A stretch of DNA of 64,000 bases, taken from Chrysomallon squamiferum. Lineage: Eukaryota; Mollusca; Gastropoda; Neomphalida; Peltospiridae. The notes beneath the pieces are model-generated. The model saw nothing but the letters and a program-made list of their open reading frames with translations, was not told the origin of the DNA and did no database searches. Positions 12,711-26,478 of this stretch are shown in pieces. The stretch is taken from contig CM022665.1 of NCBI GenBank assembly GCA_012295275.1, positions 31,426,957-31,490,956 of the forward strand, written 5' to 3'. Both the position numbers and the translations under genes were made by a program. Position 1 is the first letter of the stretch, and every line of letters starts with the position of its first letter.

Positions 12711-15700
12711 GGCCTATATATATATATATATATATATATAGTCACAGTTACAGTTTCTGTTTTGTATTATTTTTATAATTATATTATTATTAATATTATT
12801 ATCATTGTTTTTATTGTTGTTGTTGTTATTATTCACATTTTACCTTAATATCATGCATCTGCAACTAGTTATTCTTACTTGAAGTGTTTTTAGTAAAGTG
12901 TTGCTGGGGTTTTTTGTTTGTTTTTTAGGTTAAATTTAAAGGGAAAAAAATCATTCAAGCCCTGTTAACAAATCTGTCAGTTTAAAATGAAATCTAATTC
13001 AAAGTGATGGCAAACTAATTAGACAATTTTTCTAACTTTTAACACATCTAATCTGAGAAAAAAAAATAAAAAAAAAATGAAACAAGTAAAGAAGCATTTA
13101 AAAAAAAAAAAAAAAATTCATATACATTCAAAATGTTATGGGCTGAAGAAAAGAACAAAATATCTTATTAATTACTTTTATTTTTGATTGTAATTTAAAA
13201 AAGCTTTAAATGAATAATAAATGGACTATATTGTCTTATATATATTAATAATAACAGTATTTATAATCATCATGGTCATATATAAATTTAAAAATATTAA
13301 GAAGATAATATTAAATTAAAAAATATGCATTAAGAAATTTATTCTAAAAACTGTTAAGAAGGTGTGTATATATATATATATATAAAAATACAAAACAAAC
13401 CCAATTAATCCCCAGAGCCTTAAATTAAAGCAATAAACTAAAATCCTACAGTTCTGTTATTGAACCTGACAACAAATATATACTGACTCCGCCTGTCTGT
13501 CTTCTTTCTCTCTACTTCTTTACACATTTACTCAACTATACAATAACTAAAATCCTGCATGGGCTTTATTGTTACACCCACATAATCTTCACCATAAGAT
13601 TAAGGCAATAAAATATTCATTGCATAGTTTTACCTGTATATAATATGCACTGTAGGAATTGTAATTTATTATAATTTAAGTTCAGCAAACCAAATTATTA
13701 CTGTAATAATAATTTCATAATTTCATAACAAATTCTCACTGTAATTATGACAATGTAATTTGACTTCTACATAGAAATTGCCCTTTGCAATAATTACTGT
13801 GTGATTGTATACAATAAACTTCACAGTATATTAATGTTTTTTACTTTTCTATATTAAAAGCCAGCTGAACATTTTTAGAATGGTTTTATAGTGATGTTAC
13901 ATTATTATACTTCTATATTGCCAGTGCTCATTACAGTAACTATGATATAACTTCTAATAATTACAATATATAATCTCTGTATCAAATGGATATTCATGTC
14001 AGTATAATTTGACTTCTCTATAGCAAATCAAATGTTTATTGTATTAATTACAGTAAATGGTGGTGTTGTTGTTGTTCTTCTTCTTTTTCATCTTCTTTTT
14101 CTTCTTAGTATTAATATTTAAAGTATTATAATTTATACATCAGTTTCAAGGTTTAAACATGGGAACACTGATTCTTTCATTTAATCAAAAATCAAAAATA
14201 TAACCATGCAGCATATTTCTCTTTATATCTGCTGTGTATCTATTTAGTTTTATCTTGGCCAAAAGTGCAGGTGATGTCAGAAGTCAATTTCTCATATTAC
14301 AGCAGGCTCTTTAACAGGAGGAAAGCATGTAAAATGGAGGAAAGCATGTTTAGATAATTAACACACAAGTGATAAACAACACAGGTTAGATGAGCACATC
14401 TATGGTTAGCTAATTATCGAGAACTGCCAGGAAGATAAAGTAAGCAGAGAAACCAACACCATGTTATTAGACAAAAAACATTACAGTGGTACTAGACTGA
14501 AACACATATAACAGTACATATAGTATGGCAGATAATCTCCATATGATTGTAAGATTTTTACATGTTTTTTGTTTTTATAGGCTGTATATTTCCAAATGAT
14601 AGTTGTTGGAAATCAATCTTTGCAAATAATAAAATATAGTAAAATAAAAAATTCATAATTTTGCATGAACATTATTTCATAAGAAAAAATTTCTACATTC
14701 TCAAAAGGATTTTAGTTTACAGTTATACTTAATTATTAGCAAACATTTGTTGCGAAACAAAAATAAAACAAAAACTTATATATATATAGAAAATGATTTT
14801 AGGCCACAGATATATTTTAACATTTTATTGAAGTAAGAAAACAACTGAAACAAAAAAAAGAGACGACAGTTTTGTTACAGAAATAAGCTTAATCATATAT
14901 TACATAATCACACTTGATTTTATTCTGTAATGTTAAAACTAGCCAGAAAACTTAAAATGGTTATTTTATCATTTCATTTTCCCATAAAATGGAAAGCACA
15001 CACACAAACACACAAATCAGTTAGTTGATGAACCAGTTACATTTCAGTGTCTAGAACTGGATAAATGGTCAGAAAATGAAATATGGTTGAAAACAGAATG
15101 AAGCACAGAGAGAAAGCAATTAGATGGAACAATTTACCGGTTAACGTAAAACGAAAATGAAGAAGATGTGAAGTACCTGGTGATATGTTTATTGATGGGC
15201 TGCCATTTGTGTGTGTTGGAGGCTGTGTGTTTGTATTTTGTAGGTGGTGTATGTACATTTGGCTCCTGAAATTACAAACCATGAATGCATCTGTAAATGC
15301 TTTAAGGGTTTCACTGGAAAGAGTGAAAAAATAAAACAGTAAGAAGCTAGAAATAATAACAATAAAGTTATTTAATCCTGGCAATCTATCTTGTGTTCTA
15401 AGAGATGTGAGAAGATATAATGTATATAAATAAGTTTAGAAATTAACTTGCTCTTTGATGGTATTACTGGTATGTATATTCTGGAGTGAGTTTTCAAGGT
15501 AAATATGTTGATTTTACCTAAATTATCTTGATTTAGTTGTGTTTATCAGCAATGATATAGATTTGTTTTAATTAAGGCATTTATGCATGTTTTGCCTCAA
15601 CTGGATTATATTTTAAGGTAGATTTTAAAAATGTAATTCATAATAAATTCATATAATCACAATTCACTTGGATGAAGGTTTGTTTCAGTTGATATATTTA

Positions 15701-18700
15701 CTGAATTTTTAAATCTAATAATTTTTTTATTTTTTTATTTATTTAATTTTATTTTTTTGCTACTGCTAGACCTAATGATAAGATGCTGTTTGAATCTTGT
15801 ATACATACAACAGATGTAATATGAAGATAATGTATGCAGAAAAAAAAACCATTATACAAACAACAATAACAAAAACAAAGTAAAATGTATAACTTTAAAA
15901 ATTCATAGAAACAATTCACAGCTTCTGGCAAACTTAGATAAAAGAAAATTGATGCTAAAAGGGTATTATAATTATCTTCAGTCTCTATTTATGTACAAAA
16001 TTTCTATAATGTTTTTTCCTCTTAAATTAAATATAAATATAAATAATATTGATTAAATGATTTTTTAGTAAAACAGGTAGAGAATTAACAATAGCACTTT
16101 GCTCAAGATAATTTTATTCTGTAGTCTTTGAACCTGCACACTTTTGAGTCTGTTCCTTTTTATCAACACCCAACATAACTGACATACCATCCCACATCAG
16201 CCAAGTGGCACCTGAGAAATATTCTGTATGTTTCTCCAACTGTCAGAGAAATTTCTGTCCAAATGGCAGCTCAATATGTGAGGCATGATGTGCTTTCCCA
16301 GATGATATCAATCTGCAGATATATCTGCATCATACTTTTCTTCTTCTTCTTTTATTGTTGTCATGGGTACTTCTGTCAAACTTTACAGAATGTTATGACC
16401 ATGTTATATGTTGGATGGCAGTTCAAATAGTTTGAACTTATTCTTTTTTAAGTAACTGGAAAAATACTGTTTTCATTCAAATCACTAAAGGCAGTATAAA
16501 AACTGTATCTTGTATCTTATTTTGATACCTGTAACATGTTGAAGGTTATGAAATATCCCCAATACATTGTCTGATGACTGTTTAATTTTGGTATATCTTT
16601 AGAAAATGCAGGTAAACCACCAATTTTCCAGTTTATGGATGATCATTCATTTCTTTTAATAATTACTAAATTAAGAAAGAAAGCATTTGAAAAGTACAAA
16701 TAATAAATTTAAAAAAAATGTTTTTTAACCTGATTGGCTTGTTAAATTTCCTTTTTTACCCTTGTTATATTGTTGTTACATCTAATGTAATGAATTAGTT
16801 GTGCTAACTGGGCTGTTGGTACACGTTTATTTGTTCATGAATTATATTATCTAGCTTAAAAACAGATGTTTTAATCACTGTCTGTTATTATAAAAAAAAA
16901 AAAATTCAAACTGCTAGAAGACATAAATAACAATAAACTGTTAACATTATCATTAAAACACGCATTAAAAATGCCACTGAGAAGAAAAAAAGAAATCTGT
17001 CTCATACATTTGTCTGATAATATTCTTAAGAAATAATGTTACTGTTATAAAATGAAATGGATAACTTGCTGGCAATAAGAATTTTACTGGAATTTAACGC
17101 TGAACATTCTTTTTCCCCATCAAACTATTTCTTTTATAAAACCTACATACACACACACACTCACTCACACACACAAATGTACACACACACAAACACAAAA
17201 AAAAGTATCAGTAAACAACAAAATGTTGATAATGCCATACAAAAATAACCTTTTCACAAATTTTACATTCTGTAAACATTATAATTCTGTCTTATATTAC
17301 ACCTTGTGACATCAGCTTTTAGATTTTATCTTAAGTATTGTTGGAAATGTATTTGTAAATATGATGTATATATACTTGTACACAGATGTAGAGACTGAAG
17401 CTATAAAAATGAAAGATATGCCTCATTTATACTTCATTCTATCTTAATAATTTCTTTTTTCACTTGGTTTTATTTTCTGTAAGATAAAATTCTGACTTCT
17501 ACTCAACTATATGGCATTAGCTTTCAAAATTTATCCAAAAAAATTACTCAATTCTAAAGATACTGGAAAGCATTCTAATTTAAATAACTACTCACAGCTA
17601 GTATTTCTCTCTAAGGGATGTCCTGTTTTTTATTTTGATTTGTGAATGATAATGGGAAATGATTTTCATGGTTTTCTTGGTTTCACAACATGAGACAAAT
17701 CAAGACAAAGTAGTTTTAATTTGAAACAACAGTGCAATAGGTAACACATTTAGAAACTTTAACTGTTGATTTCACCTTCACTCTAAGATGAAAGGTTCTT
17801 TAACATAAAATCACAAAATTAACTGCAGGCCTTTTTAAATATGTAGTGGTTATCTTTCTCAGAAACTTAATGTACTTTTATTTGAAACTGGTCACACATT
17901 AAATTTAACACACTTCTTTTGAAAATTATTTACATTATTCACAGCAGTAACTGAAATTTCTAAGCTAAATCTGACACATTTCAGAGAGATTTGAAAGCAA
18001 AATTCTACAAAAATGTTTTATGCATTTGTTTCAACTGATTGGCTTTGTACTTTAAGTAAAAAATCTGCAGCCATGTTTATCCAGTCATCTTTTCAGTTAT
18101 ATTCCTTTATATACATGCTAACAATAACTTGTAATTACTTAACAACTTCACACCATAATTACCTTTTATTTTTGGGTACTTTCTATTTTACTGTTTTTCT
18201 TTAACCCCATTTGTGTTCTGTTACATTAAAACTGTACCAAATGAACAAGCTGCCAGATATATATTTTTTAACCACTTTCATATTCTTATGAACTGGAGAA
18301 CCTAATAAAACTATAACTTTTTGCATAGACTTTGAATCAAGAGTAGATTCTGAAGCCAGTCTAGACTTGGTTGTTATTAGTAAACATTGTAGGAAATCCA
18401 TAGCATACAACAGATTGTAAAAACAGCAACACTTAAACATTGTAAGCTCACAAATCATTATAAAAACATCTTTAATAATAATGCACATGATGTTTTTGAA
18501 AAATTCAGTAGCATATTCAGTTAAACCTGTCATCAGAGGAACATAATATTACTGAACAGCTGTCATGAAGAAATTGTTTTATTTGATGGCTATTAGGTGT
18601 CAGATACACAATTATAACACATACTGTGTTTTAGGGTATTAGTGAAAATATCTGCCAGACATGATTATAAGCCATTCTTGTACTTTACAAACAAAACAAA

Positions 18701-21700
18701 AATATTCTGTTAAACTTTTTGTCAGAGAAGCATAATATTACTGTCATATGGAAATTGTTTTATTTAACAGCTATTAGCTTTTAGATAAACATATTCTAAG
18801 GCATTAACAAAAATGTGCCATCATGATTATGTTATTCATGTACTTAACTAACAAAACTAAAATAGAATATAGTTTTGTTTCTTGGTATGAGAAAATTCAG
18901 GTTTACTTTGAAGTTACTTGTTCTGATAGTGGGTATGCTGTAACATAAGCAAGTGCTTCATATTTTCTGCAGATAAAATGCTTATTTCTAAATATGACGT
19001 GCCTACATCTATGCATCATTTTTGCATATTTTTTAAGATGGATGCATATATGGTAAAACATAATTACATACATTTTTGTCATTTTGAAGATGAAATATAT
19101 ATTTTAACAATATTAAAGACAAAACCATCAGTTTTATATAATATGTTTGCTTTGTTTTTATGTTATGTCTACAAAATTGTTTGCAGTAAGATATTTTCTT
19201 CTTACATTATCAAAGACAGTGCAAAATGTACTTTTTCCTGTTACGAAATTGTGGTAAAAATTAATAATTTATTTAAACAAAGTGAAATTTAAAAAAAAAA
19301 AAAATTATTGTTTAATGGTTCATTTTTTTATTTTTAAATTTTATAATTGATAATTGCCTGTTTATTAAATTAATGAACTATCTGAAATATTTGTTTTTAT
19401 ATCTTGTCACAGCTAAAACACTGCTGGCTTCATTATCTTCCACATTAGTTTTCCCTTTCATAACTGTATCTGGCTCAAACATATTATCATTTAACCTACA
19501 CTTCAATATTTCTTTGAAGACAAAAACAAAAACATTTTTTCATCATTTAAATTTGTTTTTGAGGGGAGTGATGACAATGAGGAATATAAAATTATTTTTA
19601 AAAACTGCTTCTTACCTTATCTACTTTGACTTCTTGAGAAGAGAGTTTCTTTAAAGTTGTAGCTATCCACATCTCCATGTCTTTTTTCTCTCTGGAGATC
19701 TTGTACCAGGTTGGTGCTAGAGCTACAAGAGTTGTCTTTTTCTTTTCTGCATCATCCTCAATTGTCTTCCATTTTGTCTTTAAATAAATAAATTTTAAAA
19801 CTAAATAAACATATGAATGGTTTAATAAAAAAGTAAATAAACAAATTTTAAAATGTTATAAATAAATATAATATAAAATGCAAATAACTAATAAATAAAT
19901 ACATACATACACAAGTAATGAATTAAATAAATAAATAAAATTCATATAGGTTTTAATGTGCATTACACAAGATAAATTATAGATATAAAAAATTAAGAAT
20001 GAAAGAAAGAAAGAAAACAATAAATTCAGATAAAAATTAAATCATAAAAATAAATTTTAAACAACTGTAAAAACAAATTTAATATATGTAATTTCTGAAT
20101 TTATACTATTATACTATTTTTTTTCAGTAGTAATAAAAAATTTAAATGAAAGAAAAGCAAGAATATACAGTATATTAATTTTATATTAAAGTATTATTAC
20201 CTTTAGTTCTTGAAGTCTTTTGCTCACTCTAACATGGACACTATGATCACGCACTGTTTCAGCAGACACCAAGAGTTCTTCCCCTTGTTTCACAAGACTG
20301 TCAACTTCAGGTTTTAGTGCTTGAATCTCTTCATCAATCATCTGAAATAGAAAAAAATTAATTTTAAAGATCATTAATATATGTCATTTACATGTTATCA
20401 TTTTATATATATATATGACCATGTAGATGACCATTTTTTAATATGTGCATGGTTTAAAGAAAAACAACACTGGGAAAAGGTACACTGACGAAAAGATAAT
20501 TTTAAAATTAAAAATTAAAAAGAAAATATAAAAAGTAAAAAATTACTTATTTTAAATAAATAATATTATAAAACAACCTAAAAAAATAAATAAATAAAAG
20601 TAATAAATATAATAACATAATATAAATTTGTATATACACACACACACACACACATAATCTGTTAAAGCGAAACAATTTTCTGTTGAATAATTTTTTTGGT
20701 GATAAATTGAATAAAACTAAAATAAATTACTTTCATTGTGGCTTCAATATTGTCAGTGAGATCACTCTCCTGCAAGTTGCCCCCTGTAGAAATAGTACTC
20801 TCGAAAACAACAAGGGCAGTCATTACTTTATCACATTGAAGGTCAAATGCATCTTCACCTTCAACCTTTGACCCCTGGCGCTGAAATCTTGGAGGATGTG
20901 ACATAACTGGGGAAGATTTTATAACATCCACTGCAGCTTCATGCTGAGTAACTTGCTTTTCCTGTGAAAACACATTTTTTTGTAAGTTAAATAGAAGTTT
21001 AATACAATCAAACAGTTGTCTCCAAATTCATTGGCTTGAAAGATTAATCTGACATTCCAGAAATATAAGTTTTCAATGATTCACTAATGCTTTTGATTTG
21101 TAACAAGCAATAAGTATTTAAAATAAAGACTCTGCTAAAGAAAATTTCAGATAAACATTCATCCACCAGGACACACACATCTTGGTTCTAAGACCAACTG
21201 AATAGGGAGCACATACCACAAATTTTTATCAACTATTCATGGAGTTCTACTTGTAACAGGAAATATCCCAAAGGAGAAACACGTGACTATTTATTCTGCT
21301 GACCATCAAGTATTCTAAATACTGAACAACAGCTCATTCAATAAATGTATTTAACAGCATTCAAATTTATATAACAAAATTATAACAAAATTTTTAAAGA
21401 TAATTCAGGAATATATATATATAAAAAAATAATAATAAAAAGAAAAAGAAGAAAGAAAAGGCTTACTTTTAATTTCTCTGTGACCTCCTCCCATCTCTGA
21501 TTAAGGTGAGTCAGTTCTGGCTCCACCATTTTGTTGTAACGATCACTTCTTGTCATCAAGTTGATAGCTGAATCTCGAACTTCATCAACTTGACTGCGAA
21601 GTTCATTCATCTGCATCTGTAAAACCTGAAATTAGAGCAAATTATTGTTGAAAAGTATCTATAAATTGCATTGCATTCATAAAGCTGTTATCCTGTTAAT

Positions 21701-22868
21701 TCTATTATTAAACATATTTTAATTTTTATATTTTTTAAACTCAATAAGCCTTGGCAAAGAGACATCTCAGACAATTTTAACAATAAATGCCAACCATTGA
21801 ATGATTAACTGTTTTTGTTTTCCTAACCATTTCTCTGTTACTTGTAATTATTATAATTACATATATACTATTTTCATTAATCTTACCTAATTACAGAAGA
21901 CTATTTCATTTTGAAAAAAATCAAGCAACATTTTATATCAAAATGAACTGAAAGCTAATAAAAACAGTTACCTCTACATTATACAGAATGTTATATTGTA
22001 TCTTGTCTCGTTTAAATAGAACAATGGACAGTCTGCATTGAATATTTCAGTTCACTGACATGTCATATTACATAATGAAGTGCCTTACACTGACTGTCAT
22101 TACATTAATGATTCTAAACACCTGACTAAACATTTAATTATTTCTGTAAACACAGGTACAAGAAAATCTGATGTCTTAGTATTATCTTGTTATGACATAT
22201 AGTGAAGAGGCTGTCAGTGGTAATAACTTTGTCAATGTGTTATGCAGATAATATTTTATAACCTTGTCTAAGACCTTTTATTTGTCTGTAACAGTACAAA
22301 TTAATGAAATAATAATAATAAACATAACCACAATAACAATAATAATATTATTGCTGGTAACTGTATTATTACTGTCGTTGTTGTTGTTGTTGATGTTGTT
22401 ATTGTTAATATTATTATTATTTTATTGCTGCTTTGATAATCATTATTAGTAACTGATTACTAGGATCCTACAAAATATTAATTAGTAGAATAATTAAAAA
22501 ATATCTTTATATATAAAAACCAGGCAAAAATACAATATATTTTATCGTCTCCTTTAACAACAACCCATTAAAAAATGAAACTAACCTGTCATCCAAATCA
22601 TCCAAATTTAGTATTTGAAACATTTCTTAAACACACCTTATATAAATATATACACAAGCTAGCAAAATTAGACATTCCTTAGTCATCCCCTATAATTACA
22701 TTTTTTAAACATCAGTGCTCATCACTAAACGCTTATGACTTCTTTAACCATTAACTTTGAACTGACCATGGCCTAAATACAAGAGAGAGAAACTGTACAG
22801 AGATTGACAGGGAAAATCTGATGCACTAGTAAACTGAATGACTTGTCAGTCCATATACAGACAGCCAT

Positions 22869-22899
<31 letters not shown>

Positions 22900-25800
22900 C
22901 AATACTAAAGAGAAGAAAGAGGGCTGAGTGATTTGATTGTCAAGACAATTCCACAGCTATTATATCGTGCAAGCCTCAGTGTCTGATTGTTCCTGTCATT
23001 TCAAGATTGGTTTTATTTGATGAAATTCGATTAATTTATTTATAATTGCCAGAAGCTGCTGTGGGTTAAATAAAATAGCAATATTCCATGCATTTTTATT
23101 AGTCTTTTTGATAAAATCTTTTTATTTTTTTTTTTTTTTAAATATAAACTTAGGTTTGTAGTAAATGTGTATTAAAATATTACAGTTTAATATAAAATAA
23201 AATTATTTACTCATCTTGACATTTTATATATATGTAAGTGTGGGTGTATGTATGTATGTATGTATATAAAACAAAATTGTTATTATTATTTTTTTAATGT
23301 TTTTCATAGCATTTTAACTGCAAATTGTATTATGACTAATAATTATGTTGGGGAATAAATAAAGCAAGAAGTCATGCAAGATAAAGTTTCATAACTGTTA
23401 TTCTATTTTTGCCATAATATTCTAAATTTGCTAAATTAAGATTTAATTTTCTTAATCAAATAGTTAACTCAAGTAACATCTACTGTTGTCACAATATTAA
23501 AATTGTCTTAGAATCTGGATTTCTTTTTTCTTTACAGTTTAGTATATAAAAGACTGCATCATGCTATAGTTTCCCCTTCTAATTGTTTCTATGTATTCAA
23601 ATCCATAAGTAACACTATCATAATAAATTATTAATACAAAATGAAAAATGTAAGGTGCATTATTTCCTTCTTTTTTTTTTTTCTCTTGGTGTTGATAAAA
23701 TCAATATGAAATTAGTGTGCAACATAAAATGGTGAATGGAACAATTATTTCATAATGTGAATCAATATAGAGATCAATACAGACTGACAGCAGATCTGAT
23801 CACAGTCATTTAATTACAATTGCCACATATTAGTCCAACATGCATGCTTTCATAACATAACAAAGGGAAGGGACAAACCATAGTGTGTATATCATGTCTA
23901 ATGTATAATGATACAAAGTCTTCATATATGAAATTATGACATCAGAAAGCATTAAAATAATAAAACATATGATTTACTGTTTAAATCAGTGTCATTTAAT
24001 TACAGCCATCATGAATTAGTGTAAGAAGAAGTCAATATGAAATTATGATATTAAAAATCATTAACATAATGAAACATGTTTTAAAGTTTAATTCAGTTGG
24101 TATATGTTAAAATTATTTAATTATAAAAATTATGTATGCTTTCATAACATAACAAAGGGAGCAGGAAAAAATCATGGTATATAAAATTTGTCAAATGTAT
24201 GACAAGAGGAAGCCAATATCCTGAAGCATTCAATATAGACCAAGCCATTCACTAATAACACACTTAAATTGTAGCATATTACAGTTTTAATTTGTTCTAG
24301 CAGATCTCCAAGCCATTTAATTACAATTACTGTAACACTGATCAATGATTATAGGGTGAACGAAACCATAGTGATTTTGTAGACAATATATATATAAAAT
24401 TGTAACATTAAAAATCATTTGCATAATAATAACAATACTATGTTTTACAGTTTCAGTCAGTGCTGACAGATCTCCAAGTATCATATATTGCAAATCTGCC
24501 AAATATGCATGTTTTCATAATACAACAAAGAGAGGAGAAAAAACCAAAAACATGGTGTATAAGTAATTTTATTAAAGAAATTATAATAGAGTAAAATTCA
24601 TTTAAATAATAAAATTAATGTTATGCTACCCAACTGAAAAAAAACCAAAGAAAAAAAACCAATTGTTCAGTTCATGTTAGTTGATCTCTAGGTCTTTTAA
24701 ATACACCTGTCGTATATATCATAAATCTGAGCTTAACTTGAATTCTTTAACAAAAAACAAAAAAACAAAAATAATTTGCTGTAATCAAATGTTCAAAAGA
24801 AAAATGGCATTTTATGTTAAAGTCCCAATATGTACAATGCTTTGACTTATTAAAAATCATAAAAATCATAAAAAAAACCCATTAATAAATATGTATTACA
24901 GTTTCAATCCATCTTGGTATGTCATTTTATAACATTAATCATGTATTTAAAATATGTGTCCAAACTGACTGTATTCACAAGGTAACATGTATTAAGGCAA
25001 CACTATGTGAGGAATAAAAAACCCAGTATACTGTTTTGTCTAATGTATGTTGTATTCCAGCATGAAGATTTTCTTTATAGATTTTTAATTTGGTTAGCCA
25101 TCACAGCCACAATAAACAAATAATTCATTAAATATATATATTTTTTTAAAGAAACAACAGAATGAAAATAATAAAACAACAATAATAAAAGTAACAACAA
25201 CAACAATAGTAGTAGTAATGGTAATAATAATAATAATAATAATAAGATAATACACTAAATACTTACTTTCATTCTTTCTTTCTCAGTGAGTGAAGACTTC
25301 TGTGACTCTGGCAGTTTATCATGGGCTGCTATGACAGTCTCAGCCTCAGCCAACCAGTCTTTAACTTTCATTATCTGAGTCTGAAACTCAATAAACACCC
25401 CATCCAGTCTCTCACTCTCCTCCTGCAACAAAGTTTAAAACACTCTTTTTAATCCGATAACAGTCTATTATTTTCTTTCTGATTACAGAATATGCATATG
25501 AAAAAGGTTTATTAAAAAAAAATTATCTTCATTTTACTGAGCACATATATAACAATGTAAGTTAAGCATCCCTTATCAAAATTTCCAAATCCCCGAAAAC
25601 ATAAGAAAGCTTTTTTTCTGAGCAGCCAATATAGATATATCTTACAGTTTTTTGATGATTTAATGTACATAAGCTTCTTTTTGGACATAAAAATTATATA
25701 AAATAATCTGCAAGCAGCTTCTGTAATTTATGTGAAATTTAAATCAATTTTTAATTTAGTCTTGACTCCTATTTCACCTTATATTCCAAATATGAAATAT

Positions 25801-26444
25801 ACTTAGACCTGAATCCCACTCTCAGGCTGAAAATTTATGAAATTCAACAAATGTCTGGTGCAAAGCATTCCAGATAAATGATGTTTTAACTGTCTTAAAT
25901 GTTATAATTTCATATGGTTGAGAGGAAAGACAAGAAGTCTGTAATTCTGTATCTGAAACCTCCAAGTGTACCTGTAATATTTTCTTCCTTCTGGACAATC
26001 GCTGAGCAAGATTATTGAGATCATCACCAAGTTTGGAAGTCAAATCTGTGGCATTGTCAATCTCTCCTTCATCACTGAGAGATCTTAGCTGTTCTATGAT
26101 GTCTATCATAGAGGGAATCAGAGGTTGCCTGTGGATTAAATCATTCTGGGCAGTCTGTAAGATAACAGTCAACATCACTTATTATTGTTTATTACTGTTA
26201 AGACTATTTTTATTGCCATGATTATGATGATGATCATCATCATCATAATCACTGTCATTATTGTTTATTATTAATATTATTATTTTCAAATACCTTATTT
26301 CTGCTATACTATTATTATTTTTGAAAATTTATTTTATTAAAATTACTAAGACACATTCATGATGCTTGACTCAAAGCTTTAAATTTTCCACAGCAATATT
26401 TTTTCTTGGGATTATTCAATTAATTTTCAATATTTATTGTTGTT

Positions 26445-26478
<34 letters not shown>

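Larger units (their letters stand above)
655..19615 (-). other. DMD: 19 kb intron (human intron 40 equivalent)
   Basis: By far the longest complete intron here; most others are 0.2-0.6 kb. It is AT-rich with many homopolymers. It contains a CT/CA compound microsatellite (1901-2040), an AT run (2917-2957), a degenerate tandem array (3340-3890), a small membrane-protein ORF on the gene strand (8404-8514), a block of ordinary base composition (11040-11460), a TG/TA microsatellite (12664-12740), and degenerate repeats near 13620-14060 and 18521-18870. I found no further dystrophin-like exon in it. A long intron at this point may host an internal promoter, as vertebrate dystrophin introns do. Confidence 0.85.

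Noticed and set aside
15177-15265. 89-nt segment on the gene strand with good acceptor (TAATTTCAG) and donor (CAGGTACTT) in the 19 kb intron
   Set aside because: Length is not a multiple of three, would break phase between the flanking exons, and does not repair the frameshift in the 245-654 exon. The peptide ([11 protein letters not shown] type) has no spectrin character. Probably a pseudo-exon.
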